Shown here one piece after another: positions 7,730-16,578 of a stretch of DNA of 64,000 nucleotides. Location: NCBI RefSeq assembly GCF_017168145.1, contig NZ_JADQTL010000009.1, positions 1,293,775 to 1,357,774 of the forward strand. Reading direction: 5' to 3'. Origin of the DNA: Anaerovorax sp. IOR16. Its GTDB lineage: Bacteria > Bacillota > Clostridia > Peptostreptococcales > Anaerovoracaceae. The notes under the pieces are model-generated. The model saw only the letters and a program-made list of their open reading frames with translations, was not told the origin of the DNA and did no database searches. Made by a program: the position numbers and the translations under genes. Position 1 is the first letter of the stretch. Each line of letters opens with the position of its first letter.

Positions 7730-9085
7730 TTAAATACTGATAAAACCTAATCCTTGCATTACATAGCTTACCAGAATTACAACCAAGCAAATCGGTGCTA
7801 CGTATTTGATAATAACGATAAATAAATTTTCTCTCTTAAACTCTGAGGATACTTTTACCTCATCTGAAATCGTCTTTGTCTTAATAAAGTATCCTACAAA
7901 GATACAAGTAAAGAATGCGACAATTGGCATTAAAACACTGTTACTGATAAAATCAAAGAAATCCAGTAGAGACATACCCATAGGAGCAATGTGACTCCAA
8001 ACACCAAATCCTAATGTCGAAGGCAATGCAATCGCCATAGATCCAATCAATATGATAATGGATGCCTTGATTCGTCCCCATTTTAATTTATCCTGCGCAA
8101 TGGAAACAACGGTTTCCATTAAGGATATTGCAGAAGTTAATGCAGCAAACAATACCAACAAGAAGAAAATTCCTCCGATTAATGTACCCATCTTCATCGC
8201 TGCGAATACCTTTGGTAATGTGATAAACATTAGGCCTGCACCAGCATTCATTGCGGATTCATCACCACCGGAAAACGCATATACAGCCGGCACAATCATC
8301 AATCCTGCAATAAATGCAATTCCAGCATCAAACCATTCAATTTGCTTAACTGAGGATTCCAAATCTGCTTCTTTTTTCATATAAGATCCATATGTAATCA
8401 TAATGCCCATTGCAAGCGACATGGAATAGAAAAGCTGTCCCAAAGCACCCAATACAGTCTTGATTGAGAATTTGGAGAAATCAGGAGTTATATAGTAAAG
8501 CAATCCATCCCATGCTCCCGGCATTGTAATACTAAATACCGCAACAATAATGGAAAGAACAACTAAAATCGGCATTAAGATTTTGCTTGCACTTTCAATT
8601 CCCTTTTCTACACCGCACATTACAACAGCAGCAGTCGCTCCCATAAAAATCAACAGCCAAATAATCGGCTGAGCCGTTTGCGTAATAAAATCTGTAAAAT
8701 ATCCATCCTGTGCAGCAGCACCAGCTTCTCCAGTTATAAAAGCAATAAAATATTTTACAACCCAACCACCAATTACACAATAATATGGGAATATGATAAT
8801 CGGTACAAGTGACGTTAACGCACCAACAAATCCAAACCGCTTATCTAATGCACCATAAGCCTCTACAGCACTCAGCTTTGTCTTTCTTCCGATTGCAATT
8901 TCAGCAATCATTAAAGAAAAACCAAAAGTTACTAATAAAATAAAATATACAAGTAAAAATATTCCGCCGCCATACTTTGCTGCTAAGTATGGAAATCTCC
9001 AAATGTTACCTAAACCTACCGCAGAACCGGCAGCAGCTAATACAAAGCCTATTCTGCTTGAAAAATTACTTCTTTGATTTTCCAC
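7730..9085 (-). CDS. Sodium-dependent transporter, NSS (neurotransmitter:sodium symporter) family
   Basis: Integral membrane symporter of 451 residues with about 11-12 hydrophobic segments. The family signature is near the N-terminus: GSAVGLGNIWRFPYL, the sodium and substrate site of LeuT-like proteins, preceded by RIGFVLAAA. Bacterial members carry amino acids such as tryptophan, tyrosine, leucine or alanine; the substrate here cannot be read from sequence. The start is a GTG with AGGAGG upstream. Its leader contains an intrinsic-terminator-like hairpin between a good promoter and the ribosome site, so it may be attenuated. Confidence 0.9.
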   Translation of the reverse strand: MENQRSNFSSRIGFVLAAAGSAVGLGNIWRFPYLAAKYGGGIFLLVYFILLVTFGFSLMIAEIAIGRKTKLSAVEAYGALDKRFGFVGALTSLVPIIIFPYYCVIGGWVVKYFIAFITGEAGAAAQDGYFTDFITQTAQPIIWLLIFMGATAAVVMCGVEKGIESASKILMPILVVLSIIVAVFSITMPGAWDGLLYYITPDFSKFSIKTVLGALGQLFYSMSLAMGIMITYGSYMKKEADLESSVKQIEWFDAGIAFIAGLMIVPAVYAFSGGDESAMNAGAGLMFITLPKVFAAMKMGTLIGGIFFLLVLFAALTSAISLMETVVSIAQDKLKWGRIKASIIILIGSMAIALPSTLGFGVWSHIAPMGMSLLDFFDFISNSVLMPIVAFFTCIFVGYFIKTKTISDEVKVSSEFKRENLFIVIIKYVAPICLVVILVSYVMQGLGFISI

Positions 9086-9110
9086 AAAAAACCCTCCTAA
9101 TTTTATCCTT

Positions 9111-9149
9111 AAAAAAACTCGCTAATGAATTTTCATTCTAACGAGTTTT
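9111..9149 (-). terminator. Terminator-like hairpin in the leader of the NSS transporter gene
   Basis: On the minus strand AAAACTCG and a second TAATGAA-type arm fold back on TTCATTA and CGAGTTTT, with a run of seven U following. It ends 25 bases before the GTG start of the transporter. It may simply terminate the upstream GGDEF-EAL gene, or it may attenuate the transporter, because a promoter lies just upstream of it. Confidence 0.65.
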
Positions 9150-9165
9150 CCTTTTTATTTATCTT

Positions 9166-9194
9166 ATTATTGCATATATTTTGTAATAATTCAA
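9166..9194 (-). promoter_or_regulatory. Candidate sigma-A promoter of the NSS transporter gene
   Basis: TTGAAT (9189-9194) and AATAAT (9166-9171) are 17 bases apart on the minus strand, in a very AT-rich gap. Transcription would begin near 9159, about ten bases before the hairpin at 9149-9111. Confidence 0.45.
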
Positions 9195-9254
9195 CAAAAA
9201 AATTAAAAATATTTTATATTTCTACCCAATTCTTTCTTCTCTTATTTTTATCAT

Positions 9255-11285
9255 TTAATGATTATAATAATGCGCTTCAAACGAACTTACCGGTAACGGT
9301 TTATTAAATAAGTATCCTTGTGCAAAATCACAGCCCATTTCACGTAAAAGCTTTTTTTGATTTTCGTTCTCCACTCCTTCAGCTAAGCAGCGAACTCCCA
9401 TCTCTTTGCACATCTCAATGACATGCTGTACAACAATACGATTTTCTTCGCTCTTTTCCAGACGGCTAACTAAACTGCGATCCAGTTTTAGAGTATCAAA
9501 ATCCATAATTGTTAAAATAGCCATATTCGTATATTCCGATCCAAAGTCATCTAATGAAACAGCAAATCCTTCGGATTTCATTTGTGCACTGATTTCTGCA
9601 AGTGTTTCCTTTTCCAATTCCCCCATACTCTCTGTAATTTCAATTTCAATACAATTATATGGAATATCGTACTTCCCATAAATTAAAAGAAGTTGCTCCA
9701 TAAAATCTCTTTCTAATATGGTAGCCCTTGAAAAGTTTAGAGAAACAGGAAGAAGCTTTCTTCCTTGCTTATGCCATTGCTCCATCATTTTACAGACTTC
9801 TTCATACATAAAGAAATCGATATAACGAATGGTTCTTTCACGTTCTAGGGTAGGAATAAATTTACTAGGAGGAATTACACCATTTTGTGGATGTATATAC
9901 CTTACAAGTGCCTCTGCTCCGATAAGTTCACCAGTTATCATATCGTTTTTGGGTTGTAAATACATTTCATATTCTTTATTCTCTATAGACTTGAGTAACT
10001 CTTTTACATGCTTTGGACGATTTCGCTTTATCGAAAACTCTTCATTGGTGTAAAACTGCTGCTTTTCAATGTACATCAATTCATCGGCATGATCAATTAA
10101 CTGTGTTAATTCAAATTCTTCCTCTGCCCATGTATAACCAATAGAGACACCCAAATGATCCATTTGACTGAACTCTTCTTTCACCGCTTGAACCTTCAGA
10201 TGAAAATTCTTTTTATTAATATTTTCGCATAATACAACGAATTCATCTCCACTTAAACGGAAAACACATTTGTTTCCAAATTGATCAATTAAAATGCTCC
10301 CGGTTGCTCGTACTACTTTATCACCATATTCGTTTCCATAATATTCATTGACTTTCTTTAAACCATTTATATTAGCTAATAGCACCCCCATTGAAGAAGG
10401 CTCTTTCTCCTCTATATGCTTCAAATGGTTTAAATAAAGACTTCTTCGAAATGTTCCAGTCAATGCATCATAATTATTAATATATTCAATTTGATTTTGT
10501 AATCTTCTTTTGGTGATTTCATTTAATATAATATGACCGATTAACAGGATGTCAGAAAGAGTCTCAAGTTCTTCACAAACACATTCGATTGCAAAATACC
10601 CATCGCCATATTCAACATCCACCATCGGGACTATATGCAAGGTGTCACCAATGCTAAGCACATTCCATTGTTTCCCTCCGGAAAGATAGTCCCAACTTTC
10701 TAAAATTAAAGAATCTTGTGTATTCAAAGAAATCTTCTTATCGTTCGAATTCTTACACCATCCATAAAGGATCTCACCATGATTGGTATGATTAATTTCT
10801 ACAACATAAACAGATTGTGCACCATAACTTTGCCCAATTCTATTTAGTACCAATTCCATGGCACCAAAAAAATCTTCTTTTTGGGTTAAATCATGAATGG
10901 CTTGTAACAATATTAGCTCTATATTACATCTTAAATCACTTTGATTATTATTTTCTTCTTTTGTATTTTCTATGGCAATTTCCATTCTTGCTAATTGTCC
11001 GTTCCATTCAACCAGCTTATGTCTTAATAGATAATTTCCTTCCATAAAATGATTTGCATAATCCCATTTATAGGTTTCATTCGATGTTAAGAGATGATTT
11101 TCACAACAAGCGCAGGGTTTTGATAAACCCTGAATCAACTGATAACATTTTTTTTCTAGACAATCTATGTCTTTTAGACCCATTCGCATTTTTGCAGCAT
11201 CATTTATAAATAGAATTTCTTGGGTCTTCAAGTCATTGACGTAAATCAAATCATCCTGTTCATTCATTAAACGCTTTCGATTCAT
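9255..11285 (-). CDS. PAS-GAF-GGDEF-EAL cyclic di-GMP protein
   Basis: A 676-residue signalling protein. Rough order: a PAS-like domain with clustered cysteines (CACC near residue 57), a GAF-like domain (about 120-270), a GGDEF domain (about 285-410) and an EAL domain (about 430-670). The cyclase A-site reads RLSGDEF, with Ser for the first Gly, and I see no RxxD inhibitory site before it. The EAL domain looks catalytic: AEALVR, the IEITES glutamate, LDDFGSEY, KLDRS and LAEGVEN are all present. The most likely output is cyclic di-GMP hydrolysis, perhaps tuned by the GGDEF domain. No transmembrane segment is seen. It lies downstream of cheV behind a hairpin. Confidence 0.9.
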   Translation of the reverse strand: MNRKRLMNEQDDLIYVNDLKTQEILFINDAAKMRMGLKDIDCLEKKCYQLIQGLSKPCACCENHLLTSNETYKWDYANHFMEGNYLLRHKLVEWNGQLARMEIAIENTKEENNNQSDLRCNIELILLQAIHDLTQKEDFFGAMELVLNRIGQSYGAQSVYVVEINHTNHGEILYGWCKNSNDKKISLNTQDSLILESWDYLSGGKQWNVLSIGDTLHIVPMVDVEYGDGYFAIECVCEELETLSDILLIGHIILNEITKRRLQNQIEYINNYDALTGTFRRSLYLNHLKHIEEKEPSSMGVLLANINGLKKVNEYYGNEYGDKVVRATGSILIDQFGNKCVFRLSGDEFVVLCENINKKNFHLKVQAVKEEFSQMDHLGVSIGYTWAEEEFELTQLIDHADELMYIEKQQFYTNEEFSIKRNRPKHVKELLKSIENKEYEMYLQPKNDMITGELIGAEALVRYIHPQNGVIPPSKFIPTLERERTIRYIDFFMYEEVCKMMEQWHKQGRKLLPVSLNFSRATILERDFMEQLLLIYGKYDIPYNCIEIEITESMGELEKETLAEISAQMKSEGFAVSLDDFGSEYTNMAILTIMDFDTLKLDRSLVSRLEKSEENRIVVQHVIEMCKEMGVRCLAEGVENENQKKLLREMGCDFAQGYLFNKPLPVSSFEAHYYNH

Positions 11286-11330
11286 ACCTTGAGGCCTTTC
11301 GTTGCAATGCTAGTCTTTTAACCATAAAAC

Positions 11331-11358
11331 GGGAGCAGATTTAAAGTAACCTGCTCCC
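11331..11358 (-). terminator. Hairpin after cheV, probable terminator
   Basis: A perfect eight-bp GC-rich stem (GGGAGCAG with CTGCTCCC) is followed on the minus strand by GTTTTAT, a short and weak U tract. It starts about 40 bases beyond the cheV stop and 45 bases before the GGDEF-EAL start, so partial readthrough into that gene is possible. Confidence 0.55.
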
Positions 11359-11395
11359 TATTTATGCTGTGTTCGTACTTTTTTATCTAAATATT

Positions 11396-12319
11396 TTATT
11401 TTTTTAAATTTTTTTCCAATAAATGATCGATAACAGTGACTAAATGTACAATTTCTGGTTTCGATAATTGTTCGTCAGCACCTAACGATTTCCCTTTTAT
11501 CTGCATTTCTTCGTTAATGAGAGAAGAGAATATAATCAATGGGATCTTTTTTAATATAGCATCTGTCTTTACAAGTTTTGTCAAACGATGCCCATCCATT
11601 TGCGGCATTTCAATATCGGTTATGATGCATGAAACTTTATCATAAATGTTATCTTCATTTCGAATTTCAGTAAGATAATCCCAAGCTTCTTGTCCGTTGT
11701 TGAACATCATTACATTGTTATATCCTGCTTTTACCAAAGCTTCTTCTATCATTTTTGATAATAGGATAGAATCTTCTGCAACGATAATCGGTCTTTGATC
11801 CCGATCTTTTCTTTCTAATTTATCAATTCCAGAAAGTTGTATTCCAGTTTCTGGTGCTATATCTGCAACAATTTTTTCAAAATCTAATATAGTTACCAAG
11901 CGATTTCCGCATTCTGCTAGGCCCGTAGCCACTCCGGAATCACCGCCATAAATCGTCTTGTCAGGTTTTTGAATTGCACTCCAAGAAATACGGTCTATGC
12001 CCTCAACAGAATGTACACGAAAAGCAACATGCAACTTATTAAAATTTGTGATAATAAATAGGTCTCGTCCATTTTCAGAGGATTCCGGCAAACCAAGATA
12101 CTTCGGCAAATTAATAACGGTAATCACTCGATCTCTCGGCTTAAAAACGCCTTCTACAGCAGGATGAGATTGCGGCATTGGTTTAATCGCACTTGGCATC
12201 AGAATTTCTCGAACCTTTGCGACATTAATTCCAAATAAATCACCAGCTATAGTAAATTCCATAATTTCAATCTCATTTGTTCCTGATTCTAATAAAATTT
12301 TAGTATCAACTGCTGCCAT
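11396..12319 (-). CDS. cheV: Chemotaxis coupling-adaptation protein CheV
   Basis: A 307-residue fusion of a CheW-like coupling domain (about 1-165) and a receiver domain (about 175-305). The coupling domain has LFGINVAKVREI and VITVINLPKYLG; the receiver has the acidic pair in VAEDS, the phosphorylated Asp in IITDIEMPQMDG, IIFSS and the conserved Lys in LSKPE. CheV links receptors to CheA and adapts the array when phosphorylated. The ATG follows GGAGG. It ends the fliD-fliS-fliT-like unit, a late-class position. Confidence 0.93.
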   Translation of the reverse strand: MAAVDTKILLESGTNEIEIMEFTIAGDLFGINVAKVREILMPSAIKPMPQSHPAVEGVFKPRDRVITVINLPKYLGLPESSENGRDLFIITNFNKLHVAFRVHSVEGIDRISWSAIQKPDKTIYGGDSGVATGLAECGNRLVTILDFEKIVADIAPETGIQLSGIDKLERKDRDQRPIIVAEDSILLSKMIEEALVKAGYNNVMMFNNGQEAWDYLTEIRNEDNIYDKVSCIITDIEMPQMDGHRLTKLVKTDAILKKIPLIIFSSLINEEMQIKGKSLGADEQLSKPEIVHLVTVIDHLLEKNLKK

Positions 12320-12342
12320 TTTCTTTCCTCCACTCTTTTATT

Positions 12343-12723
12343 TTATGCTCTCTTCATTTTATTACGAATTACTGTGTCTAAATTGATTATTTTTTCAACA
12401 AGTTTTATGATACGTTTATTTGTATCGAAAATATTGGTCTCCAAGGGATTTTCAAGTCTTATGGCTTCTCCCGATACCGGTTTAAGGATCTGATTCATTT
12501 TTTGTTGAAGAATCGGTGACATACTCCCTTGAATACTCTTTAATTCACGGTCTAATTGATCAATTTCATTCATTTCTTTTTGACGGGTTTCTAAAATGAT
12601 TCCAAGTGAAGTTTCGTCACCAGATGCGATAACTTTTTCCAATTCTTTTGTAATCGTTAAAATCATATCCATACGTCGGTATTTTTTTTGTAAAATTGAA
12701 AGAATCTGATTCATGTTATCCAT
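12343..12723 (-). CDS. FliT/FlgN-like flagellar export chaperone (probable)
   Basis: A small, charged, helical protein of 126 residues with heptad-like spacing throughout and no membrane segment. I do not recognise strong sequence homology, but a short helical protein directly after fliS is normally FliT, the chaperone of FliD and regulator of export. It follows fliS by 24 bases and precedes cheV by 23. The ribosome site GGGAG is about 15 bases from the first ATG, so the ATG three codons later may also be used. Confidence 0.6.
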   Translation of the reverse strand: MDNMNQILSILQKKYRRMDMILTITKELEKVIASGDETSLGIILETRQKEMNEIDQLDRELKSIQGSMSPILQQKMNQILKPVSGEAIRLENPLETNIFDTNKRIIKLVEKIINLDTVIRNKMKRA

Positions 12724-12747
12724 CGTACTGATTTAACACTCCCATCA

Positions 12748-13155
12748 CTATTTTGCCAATGCACTCTGCTTTCTTGCTAATCGATCCGCTTCCTTATAAG
12801 TATCTCTTAAATCTATAATGAGCGGAATCATCTCATCAATAATCGCTAAATTACGGCTTGCATTTAATCGAGATAATTCAAAGATAAAAAATTCATATAA
12901 TCTTGATAAATTTGTGCTTACTGCATATTTTAAATCTAAGGTATTGATTAAATATAGCACAATTTTTCGAGTTTTGTCAATTTCTACCTCAAAGTTTGCA
13001 AAATCCTTATTATTTGCTAATATTTTCGCCTTATTCAATTTCTTAACTATTTCATCATACAGAAGTATCAGCATTTCTCCTTTCGTCATTGTAAATACTG
13101 ATTGTTCCTTGTAATGTTGGAACCCCTTTTCATAATTGTTTGCATATGTGTTCAT
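12748..13155 (-). CDS. fliS: Flagellin export chaperone FliS
   Basis: Cytoplasmic four-helix chaperone that keeps flagellin unpolymerised before export, about 135 residues. Family features include the N-terminal NNYEKGFQHYKEQS, the KGEMLILLYDEIVKKLNKA helix and the C-terminal LIIDLRDTYKEA. The ATG at 13155 has AGGAGG seven bases upstream; a longer frame from 13200 lacks a ribosome site. It follows fliD by 58 bases. The flagellin it should serve is not in this window. Confidence 0.93.
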   Translation of the reverse strand: MNTYANNYEKGFQHYKEQSVFTMTKGEMLILLYDEIVKKLNKAKILANNKDFANFEVEIDKTRKIVLYLINTLDLKYAVSTNLSRLYEFFIFELSRLNASRNLAIIDEMIPLIIDLRDTYKEADRLARKQSALAK

Positions 13156-13213
13156 GGAATGCCTCCTTTTTAATGAGTTGTCATTATGCGTATCCAGCAA
13201 AAGTAGTATTCAA

Positions 13214-15667
13214 TTAAGAACCAACTTGCTGCATTAACCAACCAGATTGTGCATTCATTTTATTTAAATATACTTCTAAATTGGTAAACTTACTGTAGTA
13301 TCTATCTTGCTCAATTTTAAGTTTATCTTCCCAAGTGTCGATTTGATCCGATAGTGATCGAATTTCTTTATAGATAACATTATCCAGTTCACTCATTGGA
13401 GACGCACTATGTCCTGCCTTTTGAATCAAACTGCCTTTTTGGGAACCCGACGTATTGGCATAGCGGGTTATAATCTCCTCAATCTTTGAAATGGCTCCTT
13501 TTTCTCCAGAAGCGTTACTTCCGTCCGCATTAAAAAGCTTAGCTACTGCATCCGGTTTCTCTTCTAATGCTTTACGGAATTGGGTTTCATCAAAAGAAAT
13601 TTTACCATTATCCTTATAAGATGTCCCAGTCTTAATCCCAATTTGATTCATCGATACACCATCTACCTGAATTGCAAAAACAAAACGCAAATCTGAAGAC
13701 AAAGAACGTAAAAGAGGATCAGCGAATAAAATTCCTTCTTGTGCCTTTTGTTCCCATTTCTCAATTTCTTTATCTGACATTTCTTCCTTCTGCTCATCAG
13801 TAAGAGGTTGGTACGTTAAGCCTCCTCCTGATTTGTTCCTAACCGGTTTCGTAGATACTGTAGTATTGACCATCTCAATCATCTTGTTATACTCTTCTAT
13901 CATACTTTTTACTGCATCCACTACTTCGTCTGCATTCGCTTTTGAAGAAAAAGTAATGGCATCTCCCGTACCAGTTACGGCATCCACCGCTTGGCTTGTA
14001 AACGTAGAATTTAAAGTAACATCCATTCCATCTAAAGTAAATGTATTACTCGAACGTGTTATTGTTTCATAACTTCTTCCTCCGTCAAAGCTAACCTTCA
14101 TTTCAGAATCGGTTCCTTCCGTTTCACCAATACGAGTTGCTTCTGCACCGAACAAAGCATCTCCCAATGTTCCGGTTACATTAGTTTTTCCAACACTGCC
14201 GGACTGGCTTGCCGTCAGGCTAAATCGGTCTGAAGTTGATAAATATTTCATTACAACGCCTGCATCAGAATTATTAACTGTATTAATAATATCATTTACA
14301 GTTACACCTTTCGCAAAATCTTTTTGCTCTCCATTTACCTTAATAAAATCACTGCCAACTTCAAAGTCCACATCATTAATCGTCATAGAATGCGTATTGC
14401 CCCCAGAAAAATCAAGCGCTGCATTTAAATTATTTCTGCTGGAAGTTAATGGTTCAAAAACCAATAGACGATTCGCATCTCCCAAATTCATATTCATCGC
14501 ACCTGATGCACCGAGGATTCCGGAATCTCCAGAAGCAACTGACAAAATAGATGTTGTGCTGGTTGTTTCAAAGACCAGCTTCCCTTGTGTTGCATCCGCT
14601 GCAATTGGTGTACCGTCAACATTAACTGCACTGACGTTGACTTTTCCAGTTCCATAAGTCTTATCTAATTCTCCGTTAATATGAGTCGCAAGTTTTTCCA
14701 TATTCATTGTCGGATCTTTAAAACTGCCATCCTCATTTACCAATTCTTTCAAATTAACAACTGCTTTTACTCCATTTAAATCTAAAGTAAATGTCCCATT
14801 TCCATTTGCAATGGATTCACCAAATGTCACCTGTTTTACGAGTTCTTCAGTTCGTAAATCATTTGTTCCTGTTAAGGTTCCATCTGATGTAGAATCACCA
14901 GTTTCTAATCCTAAAACATTTAATAAAGCTGTACTTCCCCCAGTTACCTTTAATTCATTTCCATCATTTTTTAAATCTCTAAAAGTAATTTTTCCATCCG
15001 TTCCAAGTTCCGCAGATACTAAATCATTTAAACCTCCTGCTTTCAAAGCAGAATTTAAAGCGGCTTCCAGATTCTCAGCATTTTCTTGTGCCTGAATTGA
15101 AGGGTCTGCATTGCTGCTAAGTTCAATATCCGAAAGCTTCATAAAAAAAGTATCATTTCCGTATGAAAGTGTAATGCTGGTATCTTCCAATGCGGATACA
15201 TCTCTGCTGGTTAAAAAATCAATCTCACCAGTTGTGATGTTACGTGTAGATATTTTATGATTTGAATCAGTAGTAATCCCTGCAGTTGTAGCCAATTTGT
15301 CAATACTTCCAATTGAGAAATTACGAATCGAATCCGCAGTACCCGAAACGCTAGCTGCAGAAGCATTGGAACCAAGTGAAGTAATGACAGCACTTTTAAA
15401 AAAGCTTGATTTTTTTAGGTTTGTCATAGAGGTAGAGCTTAAGAACTGATTGCTAAAATTTAAGAGACTTGTCGTTACAGAACGGAATGCATTTTGCCTC
15501 CATTCTAATGTCTGTCTCTTCTGCTTCAGCTTCGCTATTTTAGTTAAAGTTCCACTGGACATATCTTTTACAATTTGATCGGTATCCATATTGCTCATAA
15601 GCCCTGTTAAACGTTTGCTTGAAGATGTGGTTATAACAGACGATGAACTGCTAATACTTGTTGACAT
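13214..15667 (-). CDS. fliD: Flagellar filament cap protein FliD
   Basis: Forms the cap that guides flagellin assembly. The N-terminal FliD_N region carries LTGLMSNMDTDQIVKDM, and the C-terminus has the typical NKMNAQSGWLMQQ coiled tail. At 817 residues it is much longer than usual FliD proteins (about 450-550); the extra length lies in the middle (roughly residues 130-560), the surface-exposed and variable D2/D3 part. The ATG follows a GGGGG site. It heads the fliD-fliS-fliT-like-cheV unit and diverges from the ParA gene. Confidence 0.93.
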   Translation of the reverse strand: MSTSISSSSSVITTSSSKRLTGLMSNMDTDQIVKDMSSGTLTKIAKLKQKRQTLEWRQNAFRSVTTSLLNFSNQFLSSTSMTNLKKSSFFKSAVITSLGSNASAASVSGTADSIRNFSIGSIDKLATTAGITTDSNHKISTRNITTGEIDFLTSRDVSALEDTSITLSYGNDTFFMKLSDIELSSNADPSIQAQENAENLEAALNSALKAGGLNDLVSAELGTDGKITFRDLKNDGNELKVTGGSTALLNVLGLETGDSTSDGTLTGTNDLRTEELVKQVTFGESIANGNGTFTLDLNGVKAVVNLKELVNEDGSFKDPTMNMEKLATHINGELDKTYGTGKVNVSAVNVDGTPIAADATQGKLVFETTSTTSILSVASGDSGILGASGAMNMNLGDANRLLVFEPLTSSRNNLNAALDFSGGNTHSMTINDVDFEVGSDFIKVNGEQKDFAKGVTVNDIINTVNNSDAGVVMKYLSTSDRFSLTASQSGSVGKTNVTGTLGDALFGAEATRIGETEGTDSEMKVSFDGGRSYETITRSSNTFTLDGMDVTLNSTFTSQAVDAVTGTGDAITFSSKANADEVVDAVKSMIEEYNKMIEMVNTTVSTKPVRNKSGGGLTYQPLTDEQKEEMSDKEIEKWEQKAQEGILFADPLLRSLSSDLRFVFAIQVDGVSMNQIGIKTGTSYKDNGKISFDETQFRKALEEKPDAVAKLFNADGSNASGEKGAISKIEEIITRYANTSGSQKGSLIQKAGHSASPMSELDNVIYKEIRSLSDQIDTWEDKLKIEQDRYYSKFTNLEVYLNKMNAQSGWLMQQVGS

Positions 15668-15749
15668 AGTAATACCCCCTTCTATCTAATAATAAAAATT
15701 ATAATTAATTTTCAATGATTTGTTCTTAATCGATTCTCTCTATACTTTT

Positions 15750-15776
15750 ATATCGTCATATGATAAAATAAATTAA
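15750..15776 (-). promoter_or_regulatory. Possible sigma-28 (FliA) promoter of fliD
   Basis: On the minus strand GACGATAT (15750-15757) resembles the sigma-28 -10 element GCCGATAT, and TTAA lies 15 bases upstream at 15773-15776 where TAAA is expected. The match is partial, but fliD is a classical late gene and no good sigma-A pair is seen. Confidence 0.35.
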
Positions 15777-15782
15777 TATAAT
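15777..15782 (+). promoter_or_regulatory. Possible -10 box for the parA-comFB unit
   Basis: TATAAT lies 32 bases upstream of the TTG start, but the -35 region is poor (no hexamer near TTGACA at 16-18 bases). It overlaps the candidate fliD -35. Low confidence. Confidence 0.3.
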
Positions 15783-15813
15783 TTGTCTAAATAATGAAGT
15801 GGAGGGTAAAATC

Positions 15814-16575
15814 TTGTCTCAAATTATTGCAATCACCAATCAAAAAGGTGGTGTTGGAAAAACTACTACAAGCAGTGCCTTAGTAAGTGGGCTTACCCAA
15901 TTGAAAAAAAAAGTTTTAGGAGTTGATTTAGACCCTCAAGGTAATCTAGGCTTTAGTTTAGGAGTCGATATTGAAGGACGACCTAGTGTTTATGAACTTT
16001 TTAAAGGTACCATTTCTATACAAGACGCTATTTCACATACTCCTCATGGAGATATCATCTCATCCAATATTCTCCTTAGTTCCGCAGAATTGGAATTTAA
16101 CCGAGCCGGACGTGAATATATGCTTCGAGATTTATTAGCTCCAATACAAGATCAATATGATTTTATTATTATTGATACCCCGCCCGCTTTAAATATTTTA
16201 ACGGTCAATGCTTATGTTGCGGCAAATGCACTTATAATACCTATGATTCCTGAAATATTAAGTCTTCTTGGAATCACACAACTAAAAGAGACCATTGACA
16301 CGGTTAAAAAGTTTTATAATCCAAATTTGAAGATTCTGGGTATCTTATTAACTAAATATAATAGTCGCATCAATCTAACAAAAGAAGTTGAAGAACTTAC
16401 CACTGAAATTGCAAAACAATTAGGTACTGTTATTTTTGATACAAAAATACGAAACAGTGTCACCGTTGCAGAGGCTCCGGCACATGGAGAAAGTATTATT
16501 ACCTATGCCCCATATTCTAATCCCGGCTTTGATTATGCCCGACTTGCAAAAAAGGTTTGTGAAGGGAGCTTATAA
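15814..16575 (+). CDS. ParA/Soj-family ATPase
   Basis: A deviant-Walker ATPase of about 253 residues. The P-loop is QKGGVGKTTTS directly after the start, the switch I region is VDLDPQGNLG, and the Walker B is FIIIDTPPAL. I take the TTG at 15814 as the start: GGAGGG lies seven bases upstream, whereas the GTG at 15799 would overlap the ribosome site. Soj-type length and the absence of an N-terminal helix-turn-helix or MinD membrane helix point to a partition- or positioning-type ATPase. It is not FlhG by context: flhF and flhG are absent next to flhA. It is followed after three bases by a ComFB-domain gene, so the two probably act together. Confidence 0.85.
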   Translation: MSQIIAITNQKGGVGKTTTSSALVSGLTQLKKKVLGVDLDPQGNLGFSLGVDIEGRPSVYELFKGTISIQDAISHTPHGDIISSNILLSSAELEFNRAGREYMLRDLLAPIQDQYDFIIIDTPPALNILTVNAYVAANALIIPMIPEILSLLGITQLKETIDTVKKFYNPNLKILGILLTKYNSRINLTKEVEELTTEIAKQLGTVIFDTKIRNSVTVAEAPAHGESIITYAPYSNPGFDYARLAKKVCEGSL

Positions 16576-16578
16576 TTC

